A stretch of 34,013 nucleotides of DNA from JBASNZ01 sp049657775 (GCA_049657775.1 JBASNZ010000075.1:1-34013), one strand, 5' to 3'. Shown: positions 17,091 to 25,197, numbered from the stretch's first letter. The notes: a model not told the origin generated them from the sequence alone. Numbers and translations: made by a program.

Positions 17091-17615
17091 GTGCCCGGAA
17101 CTGCGCTCACGATCCTGCGCGGTACGCTCGTGACATTGCGGCCGTTCGCGCCTGCAGACCATGACGCGGTCATGACGCTCTTGTCGCACCCCGACATCGT
17201 TCCGTGGTGGGGGCACTACGATGACGACCGCTACCGGCGTGACTTCTTGGGCGAGCACATCTACGTCTACGTCATCGAACACGCGGACTCGTTCGCGGGC
17301 GTGATCATGTTCGAGGAGGAGGACGAGCCCGACTACCGGCACGCCGCGATCGACATCACCGTGGCCGGAGATCTCCTCGAACAGGGACTCGGCACCGATG
17401 CGCTGCGCACGCTCATCGCCTACCTCATCGACGTCCGGTGCCATCACCGCATCACCATCGACCCCGCGGTTGACAACGCGCGAGCGATCCACGTCTACGA
17501 GAAGGTCGGCTTCCGCCCCGTGGGGGTCATGCGGCAGGCCGAGCGCGGCCCGGAGGGCTGGCACGACAACTTGCTCATGGATCTTCTGGCCCAGGAGTTC
17601 CACGACCCCCGGTAG
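17091..17615 (+). CDS. GNAT-family acetyltransferase, AAC(6')-like
   Basis: The 174-residue protein starts at GTG 17091 behind GGAGG; the longer open frame crosses the apgM gene and is not coding. It is a GNAT N-acetyltransferase. LRPFAPADHDAVMTLLSHPDIVPWWG resembles the first strand and helix of aminoglycoside 6'-N-acetyltransferases. The acetyl-CoA loop is the LEQGLGTDALRTL segment, and DPAVDNARAIHVYEKVGF is the usual C-terminal motif. The length is close to that of AAC(6') enzymes. The actual acceptor could be another amine, so a resistance role is not shown. The TetR promoter begins only three bases after its stop. Confidence 0.85.
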   Translation: MPGTALTILRGTLVTLRPFAPADHDAVMTLLSHPDIVPWWGHYDDDRYRRDFLGEHIYVYVIEHADSFAGVIMFEEEDEPDYRHAAIDITVAGDLLEQGLGTDALRTLIAYLIDVRCHHRITIDPAVDNARAIHVYEKVGFRPVGVMRQAERGPEGWHDNLLMDLLAQEFHDPR

Positions 17616-17618
17616 CTA

Positions 17619-17647
17619 TTGACCGCACACTGCGGAGGGCGTACTGT
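17619..17647 (+). promoter_or_regulatory. Promoter of the TetR regulator gene
   Basis: TTGACC (17619-17624), a 17-base spacer and TACTGT (17642-17647) give a good sigma-70 promoter. The RNA would start at about 17654, inside the dyad at 17651-17673. Confidence 0.75.
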
Positions 17648-17650
17648 GCA

Positions 17651-17673
17651 CGGTGTTCACTTGTTGTACACCG
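17651..17673. promoter_or_regulatory. Putative TetR operator, CGGTGT-N11-ACACCG
   Basis: A perfect 6-bp dyad with an 11-base spacer is centred about 8 bases downstream of the predicted transcription start and 31 bases before the regulator gene. Position and symmetry fit autorepression by the TetR protein. Confidence 0.65.
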
Positions 17674-17692
17674 ACCTCACCGCGGAGTGATC

Positions 17693-18316
17693 GTGCCCGA
17701 TACCGCTGCCGACACCGCTTCGCCTCGTGCGCGCCGCGCTGCCGCCACCCGCGAGCGCCTGCTCGCGGTCGCAACGGAGCTCGTGGCCGAGTCCGGTATC
17801 GACGGCTTCTCGCTTCGCGAGCTCGCCCGCCGGGCCGACTACTCCCCCGGCGCGCTCTACCGCCACTTCCCGTCGCGAGAAGCGATCCTGAACGAGCTCG
17901 GCATGCGCGCACTCACGAGCCTGGGCGAGTACCTTGAGCGAGTCCCGGCCCAGCTCGCCAGTCCCGAGCGTGTCGTCGAGCTCGGCATGGCGTACCTGCG
18001 CTTTACCCAGGAGTGCCCCAACGACTACGCACTCGCGTTCGATGGGCTCACGGATCAGGTCCCTTCCTGGGCGGCGTTCGTGCATGTCGCCTGGCCCTTC
18101 ACGCTTGTTGTCGACGAGTTCGCACGAGGTGTGGAGAACGGCGATTTCGCGGAGCGCGCAGGATTCGGCCCCGATGCGATGGCGTACGGCATGTGGTCAC
18201 TCGCCAACGGCGCCGCAGCGTTGTCCCGGCGTCACCTTGCCGGCGTGACCGAGAACCTCAGACCGATGCAGCGTGCGTCGCTCGCCTGCTACGTGCGCGG
18301 GCTTACCACGCGCTAG
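17693..18316 (+). CDS. TetR-family transcriptional regulator
   Basis: The 207-residue protein has an N-terminal TetR helix-turn-helix (residues ~20-62, with GFSLRELARRADYSPGALYRHF) and an all-helical C-terminal domain of the WHG type that would bind an unknown ligand. GTG 17693 is preferred over GTG 17687 because GGAG (17684-17687) is correctly spaced only for the later one. It is transcribed from its own promoter with an overlapping dyad. The next gene, a decayed polyferredoxin, lies 21 bases downstream and was probably its regulated partner. Confidence 0.9.
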   Translation: MPDTAADTASPRARRAAATRERLLAVATELVAESGIDGFSLRELARRADYSPGALYRHFPSREAILNELGMRALTSLGEYLERVPAQLASPERVVELGMAYLRFTQECPNDYALAFDGLTDQVPSWAAFVHVAWPFTLVVDEFARGVENGDFAERAGFGPDAMAYGMWSLANGAAALSRRHLAGVTENLRPMQRASLACYVRGLTTR

Positions 18317-18337
18317 GTGCCACCAAGGAGAGCTCCG

Positions 18338-18931
18338 ATGAACACCCGCCGCCAGACGCTTCGCCACACACTGTCGCTCGCGTTCTTCTTGCTGCTGCCG
18401 ATCACACTCAACTACTACTCCCCCGCGCTCATGACGCGGGGGACCGCCGAGCGGGCGGCGTAGTTCAGCCTGTTCACGTGGACTGCGATCTTCGCCTCAT
18501 TGCTCTTTGCCGGTCGGGCGTTCTGCGGGTACGGTTGTCCGTTCCACGAGCTCCAGATGGCGGCCGGGAAGGTCGGCGCCAGGCCACACAAGCGCGTGCG
18601 CTTCCTCCCGATCACCAAGTACGTGCTGTGGCTGCCTGGGCCGGAGCTGCCATCGCATTTGCGGTAGCTACCGGCGGTTGGGAACGCGTCGACCTGCTCT
18701 ACATGACCGAGCACGTCGTAAGCGTCGACTCGCTGATGAACCTGGTTGTCTACTACGCACTCGTGGGTGTGACGCTCGCCCCGCTCGGCCTCGGCAAACG
18801 AGGGTTCTGCCCCTACTTCTGCCCCTTCGGCGTATGGGGCATCGTGGGAACCCGTCTCTCCTCGGTGGTGCGGCTCGTGCGTAGACGACTGCCCCTCCAA
18901 GGCGATCCGGTACGGGTTCGGCAGGAGCTAG
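18338..18931 (+). pseudogene. Decayed NapH-like polyferredoxin membrane protein
   Basis: ATG 18338 follows AAGGAG, and the frame begins with a membrane helix (SLAFFLLLPITLNYY) but stops at TAG 18461-18463. The same frame continues with FTWTAIFASLLFAGRAFCGYGCPF, a NapH/NosR-type cysteine motif, then breaks near 18629. There, loss of one G would explain the move to the frame encoding AAWAGAAIAFAVATGGW and RGFCPYFCPFGVWGI. Near 18884 it returns to the first frame as DDCPSKAIRYGFGRS and stops at 18929-18931. The missing stretch is where two [4Fe-4S] motifs normally sit, suggesting an internal deletion. Such proteins pass electrons at the membrane. Three lesions make sequencing error an unlikely full explanation. 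Confidence 0.85.
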
Positions 18932-18955
18932 TCGCGCGCACGTCCCGCTCGGGGA

Positions 18956-18961
18956 TACACT
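18956..18961 (+). promoter_or_regulatory. -10 hexamer TACACT for the propeller CWB2 gene
   Basis: TACACT lies 36 bases before the ATG at 18998. The third CWB2 gene also has TACACT, 33 bases before its ATG. No -35 is seen here. Confidence 0.4.
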
Positions 18962-18997
18962 CGTGTGAGGGTCCTTTATCCGGGGGGGGTGTGTCTC

Positions 18998-20965
18998 ATG
19001 CGTCGTCGAATCGTGTCTGTCGCGCTGGTGACCGTGCTGCTAGTGGCCATGGTGCCCGCCGCAGCCAGCGCCGAGGTTCCATTCACCGAGACTTCGGTGA
19101 CGTCCTCGCTCAGCTACGACAGCCAGTCACCGGTCACGTCGGGCCGGTACGTCGCATACGAATCGCAGAATCTCACCGCAATGGCGGGCGACCCGTTCGA
19201 GTGGAACGTCTGGGTCAAGGACCTCGCCAGCAACACGGCGACGATGGTCACCGAGTACGACGACGGAGACCAGATGGACCCCGCCATCTCGGAGCAGCGG
19301 CTGGTCTTCGTGGACCAGAGCGAAGCCGACTCAGAAGTTTGGTACTACGACATGAGGATCGACCAGCGGGTCCGCCTGACCACCAACACCATCGACGACG
19401 TCGGCCCCGACATCGACGGGCAGATCGCGATCTGGATGGAGGGCATCGCCACACCCCGGTACATCCGCTGGCGCAATGTCGTCACGGGTGCCTCGGGGAC
19501 CGTGCCGGGTACCTCGCATCCAAACGGCATCCATGTGGACAAGGGCCGGATCGTCTACTGGGACGACAAAGATGCCACGGGTCGCTGGGGCGTGTACGTC
19601 TACAACGTCGAGGGCGGCGAGCAGCAGGTCCGCCTTGCGCCGGCGGGGACCGACATCTGCGACACCGTGATCCACGGCGACTATGTGGCCTGGACCGAGT
19701 ACCTGCACGCCTCGACTGACGACAAGAATATCTGGGCGGGTGACCTGCGTGACGGTCAGACCGGTCAGATCACGTCGAATGCCAACACGCAGCAGTACCC
19801 GTCGGTCTTCGACCAGTACGTCGCATGGCAGGACGACCGGAACGCCAACGAGGACATCTTGCTGTGGGCAAGGTGGGACATCTTCGGCTACTCCGAGGTG
19901 ACCGTGGGCGCCGGCAATCAGCTGTACCCGCAGGCCTGGGGCAACCGCATTGTCTGGCAAGACGAGCGCAGCGCCACGAGCAGCATCTACATGGCCGCGA
20001 CGTCGATCGACGCCACGCGAGTGTCCGGCGCCGACAGGTACTCGACCGCCGTCGAGATCTCTAAGGAGCACTTCCTCGACTGCGCCAACGTGGTCATCGC
20101 CACCGGCGCGGATTTCCCGGACGCGCTCGCCGCCTCAGGCCTTTCGGGCGCGATGGAGTGCCCGCTGCTGCTCGTTGGCAAGGACGCGCTCCCGGCGGTC
20201 GTCTCCGCCGAGATAGACAGGCTCAACGCGTCGATCGTCACGATCGTGGGTGGCACGGGTGCGGTATCGGCCAATGTCCAGACCGCGCTCGACGCGCTAC
20301 CCGGCGTGACCACCGTTGAACGCCTGCAGGGCGCCAACCGCTACGCGACTGCCAAGCAGGTCGCCTACCGTGTCATGGACATCCGCAACAACGATGACGC
20401 ATGGGCTGCGGAGGCGTACTTCGTGCGCGGCGACTCGTTCGCGGACGCCCTTGCGGTGTCGCCGCTTGCGTACGCGCGCAAGATTCCGATCCTGCTGGTG
20501 CAGACCAACGATGTGCCGCAGGACACTGTTGACGCGATCGCGTTCTGCAACCTGATCGCCGGGACGGTCGTGGGTGGCACGTCGGCCATTTCCAACGCGA
20601 CACAGACCGAGATCGGGGACCGCATCGAGGCCAACGGTGGATGGCCGACCGCGGCACGGATCTCCGGCGCCGACCGCTACGCGACCTCCGTTGCGTGTGC
20701 ACAGGTCGGCGTAAACGACGGCTGGCTCGACTTTGACATGATCGGCGTGGCTACCGGTGGCTCCTTCGCGGATGCGCTTGGGGGCGGCGCGGCGTGCGGC
20801 TATGCCGGCGGCCCGATCGTGCTCACCAGCACGACCGGCGTGCCGACTGCGATCAGCACCTTCTTCAACGGTAACCAGTACGGATTCGGCTCCATGGAGG
20901 TGTACGGAGGCACGGGAGCGATCTCCTCGGCCTCATACGACTCGATCAAGGCCCTGCTCAAGTAA
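18998..20965 (+). CDS. Secreted CWB2 protein with N-terminal beta-propeller
   Basis: The 655-residue protein starts at ATG 18998, close behind a run of eight G that may serve as ribosome site. Residues 1-25 are a signal peptide. Residues ~35-335 are a TolB/WD40-like beta-propeller. Its blades recur as SGRYVAYES, EQRLVFVDQ, DGQIAIWME, KGRIVYWDD, HGDYVAWTE, DQYVAWQDD and GNRIVWQDE, about seven in all. Residues ~341-655 carry three CWB2 repeats (RVSGADRYSTA, RLQGANRYATA, RISGADRYATS). Wall anchoring by the CWB2 part is expected; the propeller would present a binding surface. The gene stands alone and is convergent with the ATP-grasp gene. The 112-base gap after it shows no clear terminator. Confidence 0.93.
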   Translation: MRRRIVSVALVTVLLVAMVPAAASAEVPFTETSVTSSLSYDSQSPVTSGRYVAYESQNLTAMAGDPFEWNVWVKDLASNTATMVTEYDDGDQMDPAISEQRLVFVDQSEADSEVWYYDMRIDQRVRLTTNTIDDVGPDIDGQIAIWMEGIATPRYIRWRNVVTGASGTVPGTSHPNGIHVDKGRIVYWDDKDATGRWGVYVYNVEGGEQQVRLAPAGTDICDTVIHGDYVAWTEYLHASTDDKNIWAGDLRDGQTGQITSNANTQQYPSVFDQYVAWQDDRNANEDILLWARWDIFGYSEVTVGAGNQLYPQAWGNRIVWQDERSATSSIYMAATSIDATRVSGADRYSTAVEISKEHFLDCANVVIATGADFPDALAASGLSGAMECPLLLVGKDALPAVVSAEIDRLNASIVTIVGGTGAVSANVQTALDALPGVTTVERLQGANRYATAKQVAYRVMDIRNNDDAWAAEAYFVRGDSFADALAVSPLAYARKIPILLVQTNDVPQDTVDAIAFCNLIAGTVVGGTSAISNATQTEIGDRIEANGGWPTAARISGADRYATSVACAQVGVNDGWLDFDMIGVATGGSFADALGGGAACGYAGGPIVLTSTTGVPTAISTFFNGNQYGFGSMEVYGGTGAISSASYDSIKALLK

Positions 20966-21077
20966 GGGGTGCGATCAGCAGAACGCTACCTGGGGCCCGT
21001 GTCGCGCAGACGATGCGGGCTCCGTGCTGTGGCGGCGGACATCGCCGCTGGACCAGAGCGTTGCCATGCGCACCGGA

Positions 21078-22124
21078 CTACAGCGTCGCCATCTGCACGT
21101 TGGAGAAGTTGCGGCGATAGTAGGCGGCGTACTCGACCTTTCGCTCCAGGGCGTCGATGACTGCCTGGGCGAAGTTCACCTTCTCGAACTTCTGAGCGCT
21201 GCCGAGGCCGCCGGGCGAGAACACATTGATCTCCATGAGCTTGTCGCCGACGATGTCGAGCCCCACGAGGAACATGCCGTCGGCCACCAGTTTCGGTCGG
21301 ACGATCTCGGCGATGCGGAGGTGTGCCTCTGTGATGTGCGCCTGGGCGATGCTGCCTCCAGCGTGCACGTTGCTTCGGATGTCGTCGCCCTGCCTGATGC
21401 GGCGGAACGCGGCGTACTTTCCCTTGTGACGCAGAGGCTGCCCGTTCATCATGAACAGCCGCGTGTCGCCCTCCTCGGCGGCCTCCAGATACTCCTGGCA
21501 GATCACGTAACCGTCCCGGGTGAGCGCCTCGACCATCTGGTTAAGGTTCTTCGTGGAAGCATGATCCACCATGAACACGCCCTGCCCACCCGAGCCCTGC
21601 AGGGGTTTTAGCACGGCGCGGCCGCCCTCGTCCTTTACGAAGGACTTGATCTCGTCCCGGTCGCGCGTGATAAGCGTACGCGGACGGACCTCCTCGGGAA
21701 ACAGCTGGAAGTACATCTTGTTCATGGCCTTGGCCAGGCCGTTCGGGTCGTTGAGCACGATGACGCCATTGCGCATGGCGATGCGGCCGAAGTCGATGCC
21801 CGCGCTCTGTGCCCACGGCCGCGTGCCGACCTCGTCGGCGGGATTGCTGCGCAGTACCAAGACGTCCAGGTCGTCGACGGTGACCCGGTTGAACCGTGCC
21901 TTCTTGCCCCGTATGTCGGCGAGGTACGCGGCACCGGATGTGTACTTCGCCTTCGGCGCATGCACCGCACGGGCGCGGATCTTCTCATCAGGGTCGTATG
22001 CGAAATCGCCCGCGGAGAGCATCCACGCCTCGTGGCCGCGGTTGATCGCGGCCATCGCCATGCGGCCGGTGGTGTAACCCGCCTGCTCGGTAGCGATGTC
22101 GTTGACCATGAAGCCGATCTTCAC
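21078..22124 (-). CDS. Glutathione synthetase-like ATP-grasp ligase
   Basis: The 348-residue protein starts at GTG 22124. It has the GshB layout: N-terminal domain ~1-120, then an ATP-grasp fold with the glycine-rich loop AVLKPLQGSGGQGVF, EYLEAAEEGDTRLF, and the metal-binding end LMEINVFSPGG. GshB joins gamma-glutamylcysteine and glycine, but glutathione is rare in Gram-positive bacteria and no gshA is present here. It may ligate another acid and amine. It has its own promoter at 22161-22189 and follows an N-formylglutamate-amidohydrolase-like gene on the same strand, a pairing I recall from other genomes. Confidence 0.87.
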   Translation of the reverse strand: MKIGFMVNDIATEQAGYTTGRMAMAAINRGHEAWMLSAGDFAYDPDEKIRARAVHAPKAKYTSGAAYLADIRGKKARFNRVTVDDLDVLVLRSNPADEVGTRPWAQSAGIDFGRIAMRNGVIVLNDPNGLAKAMNKMYFQLFPEEVRPRTLITRDRDEIKSFVKDEGGRAVLKPLQGSGGQGVFMVDHASTKNLNQMVEALTRDGYVICQEYLEAAEEGDTRLFMMNGQPLRHKGKYAAFRRIRQGDDIRSNVHAGGSIAQAHITEAHLRIAEIVRPKLVADGMFLVGLDIVGDKLMEINVFSPGGLGSAQKFEKVNFAQAVIDALERKVEYAAYYRRNFSNVQMATL

Positions 22125-22160
22125 GGATGCCTCGCGTTCATCGGGAGTTGCAGCCGCTCA

Positions 22161-22189
22161 AGACTAGCCAGCGGCGGTGCGCGTGACAA
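22161..22189 (-). promoter_or_regulatory. Promoter of the ATP-grasp gene
   Basis: TTGTCA (22189-22184), a 17-base spacer and TAGTCT (22166-22161) form a good sigma-70 promoter in the 72-base gap after the amidohydrolase gene. The leader would be about 30 bases long. Confidence 0.75.
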
Positions 22190-22196
22190 GAGGATT

Positions 22197-22970
22197 TCAC
22201 GACAATGAAACAGACCGTCTCAAGCGCGCCACAAGCACGCATAGCGCAGATGCTATCCTCGCCACGGCCGCGGCGTCCGCAACGCCTGTCCACTCGTCCA
22301 TGTAGGTCTTCTTGAACTCGATGGCGAGCACGCATACCGCGCCACCGAACTCCTTGGCCACCCAGTGCGAAAGGTGACCGCCCCGGAACTTCACGTTCTC
22401 GCGGACATCGGCGTCGACAAGCGCCTCACGCAGCGTGCCAAGGCACTCCTCGGCGACTGCCCCCCACCGCGTGCGATCGAGGTGACCGGTTCCCAGGTTG
22501 ACGTCAGGGTTCTCGTCCCGCGGCGCGGGTGCGCCGTCCGGACCGCTCCGACGGTGGTTGTACGAGTGCAGATCAAGCACCACCGCGTACCCGTACTCCG
22601 AGACGATATCGGCCAGCAGAGCGCGCATCTCCGAGTAGAACGCGTCGTACAGCTCAAGCGAACGCGCGGCGATGTCGTCGGCTAGCGCGTCGCTCCACAG
22701 ATGCAAGTCCCATGCATCCTCGGGCACGCGATACACCGCGCGCTCGCGGGGGCGGTTGCAGTCCACCTCAAAGCGCGAGCGATCCACGACAACGCGGGTC
22801 GGGGCGCAGCGCGTCCACTCACCAGTGCAAGGGTCCTCCTCTCGTAGGCGCGCGTCATCGCCGAGGACCGAGAGCGCCGCGAGCTCGTCTCGAAGAGCGT
22901 GGCCGGCGTGAAGCGCCACGGCCACGATGGGACCTTCTCCGCGCTCGAACGTTGCGAACGTACCGGGCAT
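22197..22970 (-). CDS. N-formylglutamate amidohydrolase-family protein
   Basis: The 257-residue protein is related to N-formylglutamate deformylase (HutG type), a zinc-dependent hydrolase. Visible family features are VALHAGHALRDE near the N-terminus, the VDCNRPRERAVY segment, VLDLHSYNHRRSG with likely metal ligands Asp and His, and GGHLSHWVAKEFG plus a C-terminal IEFKKTYMDE glutamate motif. The ATG at 22970 is chosen because GGAGG stands seven bases upstream. There is no histidine-degradation gene nearby, so the neighbouring ATP-grasp ligase is the better clue: the two may make and cleave, or sequentially modify, the same amide-linked compound. Confidence 0.85.
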   Translation of the reverse strand: MPGTFATFERGEGPIVAVALHAGHALRDELAALSVLGDDARLREEDPCTGEWTRCAPTRVVVDRSRFEVDCNRPRERAVYRVPEDAWDLHLWSDALADDIAARSLELYDAFYSEMRALLADIVSEYGYAVVLDLHSYNHRRSGPDGAPAPRDENPDVNLGTGHLDRTRWGAVAEECLGTLREALVDADVRENVKFRGGHLSHWVAKEFGGAVCVLAIEFKKTYMDEWTGVADAAAVARIASALCVLVARLRRSVSLS

Positions 22971-23024
22971 ACCGGGACCTCCAGCCGGGGACGTCCCGAT
23001 TCTCCCACACCGCGCACGCTCTGC

Positions 23025-23030
23025 TACCAT
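23025..23030 (+). promoter_or_regulatory. -10 hexamer TACCAT for a leaderless thrC transcript
   Basis: TACCAT ends six bases before the thrC ATG, and no Shine-Dalgarno sequence is present, so translation probably starts at or near the RNA 5' end. Confidence 0.5.
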
Positions 23031-23036
23031 GCACGC

Positions 23037-24575
23037 ATGGAAACCAGATATCTCGATACCCGCGCGGTTGACGACAGCCATCCGACCTTCACCGAGGCGG
23101 TCGTGAAGGGCATCGCGCACGGCGGCGGCCTCTACGTCCCCGAGTCGCTGCCGGCGATCTGTCTCGACGACATCCTCGCGCTGTCCTCGCTCCCCTACGC
23201 CGAGCGGGCGGCGTGGGTCTTCGGGCTGTTCGGCGTGGACGTCTCGCCCGAACGCACACGCGAGCTCATGCATGACGCCTACGGGGCGCAATGGGACGAC
23301 GAGCGCATCGCCCCGGTGGAGGAAGTCCTGCCGGGCATGCACGTCCTCGAACTCTGGCACGGGCCCACCTCGGCCTTCAAGGACATCGCGCTGCAGTGCA
23401 TGCCGCTCTTCTTCTCCGAGGCGATCTCGATGCAGCAGGCCGCGGGTACGCTCACGGACGACTTCCTCGTGCTCGTGGCGACCTCAGGCGACACCGGCAA
23501 GGCCGCGCTCGAGGGATTCGCGGACCGCGACCACACGCGGATCGTCGTGTTCTACCCGGACGGCGGCGTCTCCGACATCCAGCGCAAGCAGATGGTCACT
23601 CAGCGCGGCGACAACGTTGCTGTCTTTGGTGTTCGCGGCAACTTCGATGACTGCCAGAACGCGGTCAAGGCCGCCTTCAACGACCCCGGCTTCAACGCGG
23701 CGCTCCGCGATGAGCGCTCGCTTCGTCTCTCCTCGGCCAACTCGATCAACTGGGGCCGACTGCTGCCGCAGATCGCGTACTACGCGAGCGCGTATGCGGA
23801 CATGGTGGCGGAGGGCGGGGTCGTGGCCGGCGAGCCGATGGACGTGTGCGTGCCAACCGGCAACTTCGGCAACATCTTGGGCGCCTACTATGCGCAGCGC
23901 ATGGGCGTGCCTATCGGGCGCATGCTGTGCGCGAGCAACACCAACAACGTGCTGTCTGACTTCATCGCGACCGGCACATACGACATCTCCGAGCGTGCGT
24001 TCGTGACCACGCCGAGCCCGAGCATGGACATCCTCATCTCCAGCAACCTGGAGCGCCTGCTCTTCCATCTCGCCGGTCCTGACTCCGTGCGCAAGTGGAT
24101 GGCATCGCTCGCAACTGAGAAGCGTTTCCGGGTTGACCGCGAGACCTTCGCGAAGATGCGCGACCTCATGAGCGGTGACTGGGTCTCCAACGACGACTCG
24201 CTCGCCACCATCCGCCGCGTCTTTGACGAGACCGGCTACCTCATGGACCCGCACACCGCGGTCGCCTGGGAGGTGGCCGAGCGCCTGCGGGGCGAGAACC
24301 CCGTGCTGGTGGTCTCCACGGCGCACTGGGCGAAGTTCGGCGCCGACGTGTTCAAGGCCCTTGCGGGCATCGGCTACGACGATCCCCTCCCCGAGGAGTG
24401 CCGACCCCTCTCGGGGGTCGAACTGCTCGCGCGCGTTACCGCCATCGCTGGCGAAAGCGCCACCATCCCCGCCGGACTCGCCGAGCTCGACACGCTCGCC
24501 GAGCGATTCTCGGGCGTCGTAGACGCCGGACGCGACGGCGTCGAGGGCGCCGTGCGGGGTTGGCTCACCGAGTAG
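23037..24575 (+). CDS. thrC: Threonine synthase
   Basis: This 512-residue PLP enzyme converts O-phosphohomoserine to threonine. The PLP lysine is K115 in LWHGPTSAFKDIAL, and the phosphate-binding and fold motifs ATSGDTGKAALEGF, FYPDGGVSDIQRKQM and NSINWGRLLPQI are intact. Length and sequence fit the longer (E. coli/yeast) class rather than the ~350-residue class. ATG 23037 is in frame with the conserved start METRYLDTR; ATG 23029 is out of frame. There is no ribosome site, but TACCAT lies six bases before the ATG. The gene is divergent from the amidohydrolase gene across a 66-base gap. Confidence 0.95.
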   Translation: METRYLDTRAVDDSHPTFTEAVVKGIAHGGGLYVPESLPAICLDDILALSSLPYAERAAWVFGLFGVDVSPERTRELMHDAYGAQWDDERIAPVEEVLPGMHVLELWHGPTSAFKDIALQCMPLFFSEAISMQQAAGTLTDDFLVLVATSGDTGKAALEGFADRDHTRIVVFYPDGGVSDIQRKQMVTQRGDNVAVFGVRGNFDDCQNAVKAAFNDPGFNAALRDERSLRLSSANSINWGRLLPQIAYYASAYADMVAEGGVVAGEPMDVCVPTGNFGNILGAYYAQRMGVPIGRMLCASNTNNVLSDFIATGTYDISERAFVTTPSPSMDILISSNLERLLFHLAGPDSVRKWMASLATEKRFRVDRETFAKMRDLMSGDWVSNDDSLATIRRVFDETGYLMDPHTAVAWEVAERLRGENPVLVVSTAHWAKFGADVFKALAGIGYDDPLPEECRPLSGVELLARVTAIAGESATIPAGLAELDTLAERFSGVVDAGRDGVEGAVRGWLTE

Positions 24576-24610
24576 CGCATCTCCCTCGAGGCTTGCGGGT
24601 ATGTCCGCAT

Positions 24611-24630
24611 ATCGGCGTGGGGACGCCGAT
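24611..24630 (+). terminator. 8-bp perfect hairpin after thrC
   Basis: ATCGGCGT-GGGG-ACGCCGAT begins 36 bases after the thrC stop. It has no T-tract. It lies in the 153-base gap before the next gene. Confidence 0.45.
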
Positions 24631-24716
24631 CGCCAAGGGAGGCGTCTCGTCTTCGGACAGGGGGTCGACACGGTTTCGCCGGTGCGAGCGAAGGGCGTCC
24701 CTGCGCGCCCTCCTGC

Positions 24717-24722
24717 TATCAT
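24717..24722 (+). promoter_or_regulatory. -10 hexamer TATCAT for a leaderless transcript
   Basis: TATCAT ends six bases before the ATG at 24729, with no ribosome site between, matching the layout at thrC (CTGCTAYCATGC shared by both). Confidence 0.5.
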
Positions 24723-24728
24723 GCCTGC

Positions 24729-24971
24729 ATGCATACACCCGAGGACCACGCCACCCTCACGCGCGTCATCGACGCTCTGTACACAGAGAGCCCTTTCGTG
24801 CCGCGCCTCGATGTCATCGTCCGCGCCGAACTCGCGGACCTGCACCAAGACGTGCTCGACATCGTCAACCTCTTGCCACCCGGCACGTACACGCGCGAGA
24901 AGCTCTGCGATCAACTCAACTCAGCTATCACGGCGCACGGCTGGGGCAGGACGCTCGGAACCTTCGAGTAG
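24729..24971 (+). CDS. Unrecognised 80-residue soluble protein
   Basis: I do not recognise this protein. It is acidic, has no signal peptide or membrane helix, and looks largely helical. Readable segments are LTRVIDALYTESPFVPR, ADLHQDVLDIVNLLPPGTYT, and LCDQLNSAITAHGWGR. The alternation of hydrophobic residues and a leaderless -10 six bases before the ATG support a real gene. The fold could be a small winged-helix or adaptor domain, but that is a guess. The gene is isolated, with 153 bases before it and 259 after. That following gap shows a GAGAATC direct repeat (25140-25154) and a promoter, but no other gene. Confidence 0.7.
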   Translation: MHTPEDHATLTRVIDALYTESPFVPRLDVIVRAELADLHQDVLDIVNLLPPGTYTREKLCDQLNSAITAHGWGRTLGTFE

Positions 24972-25169
24972 CACCTCACTCCTCGGCCGCCGCCATTCGG
25001 AGCGACACCGGCGCGAGGGTTCGCGATGCCCGCCCCGGGTTCGCTGCCGGGTGGCCACATCCTGCAGCCCCTCGGCTGTGAGAGCACGTGTTCGAAGACG
25101 GCGCGAGGTCCCTCTCCGCGGCCAGCCGGGGAATCCGATCGAGAATCGAGAATCGTGAACGAATGCCGC

Positions 25170-25197
25170 TTCAAATCCGGTCGATCTGCCGTACACT
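25170..25197 (+). promoter_or_regulatory. Promoter of the third CWB2 gene
   Basis: TTCAAA (25170-25175), a 16-base spacer and TACACT (25192-25197) precede the gene. The RNA would start near 25204. Confidence 0.5.

Noticed and set aside
18461..18463. In-frame TAG as a recoded (pyrrolysine-type) codon in the polyferredoxin gene
   Set aside because: The same gene also has a frameshift and an internal deletion, so decay explains the stop more simply.
18013..19719. 568-codon plus-strand open frame spanning the TetR, polyferredoxin and CWB2 genes
   Set aside because: It crosses three genes in changing frames; only the part from about 18630 to 18880 corresponds to real (decayed) coding sequence.
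23484..24914. 476-codon minus-strand open frame opposite thrC
   Set aside because: Antisense shadow of a well-conserved gene, with no family motifs.
25140..25154. GAGAATCGAGAATC direct repeat as a repeat array
   Set aside because: Only two short copies; too small for CRISPR or a mobile-element end.
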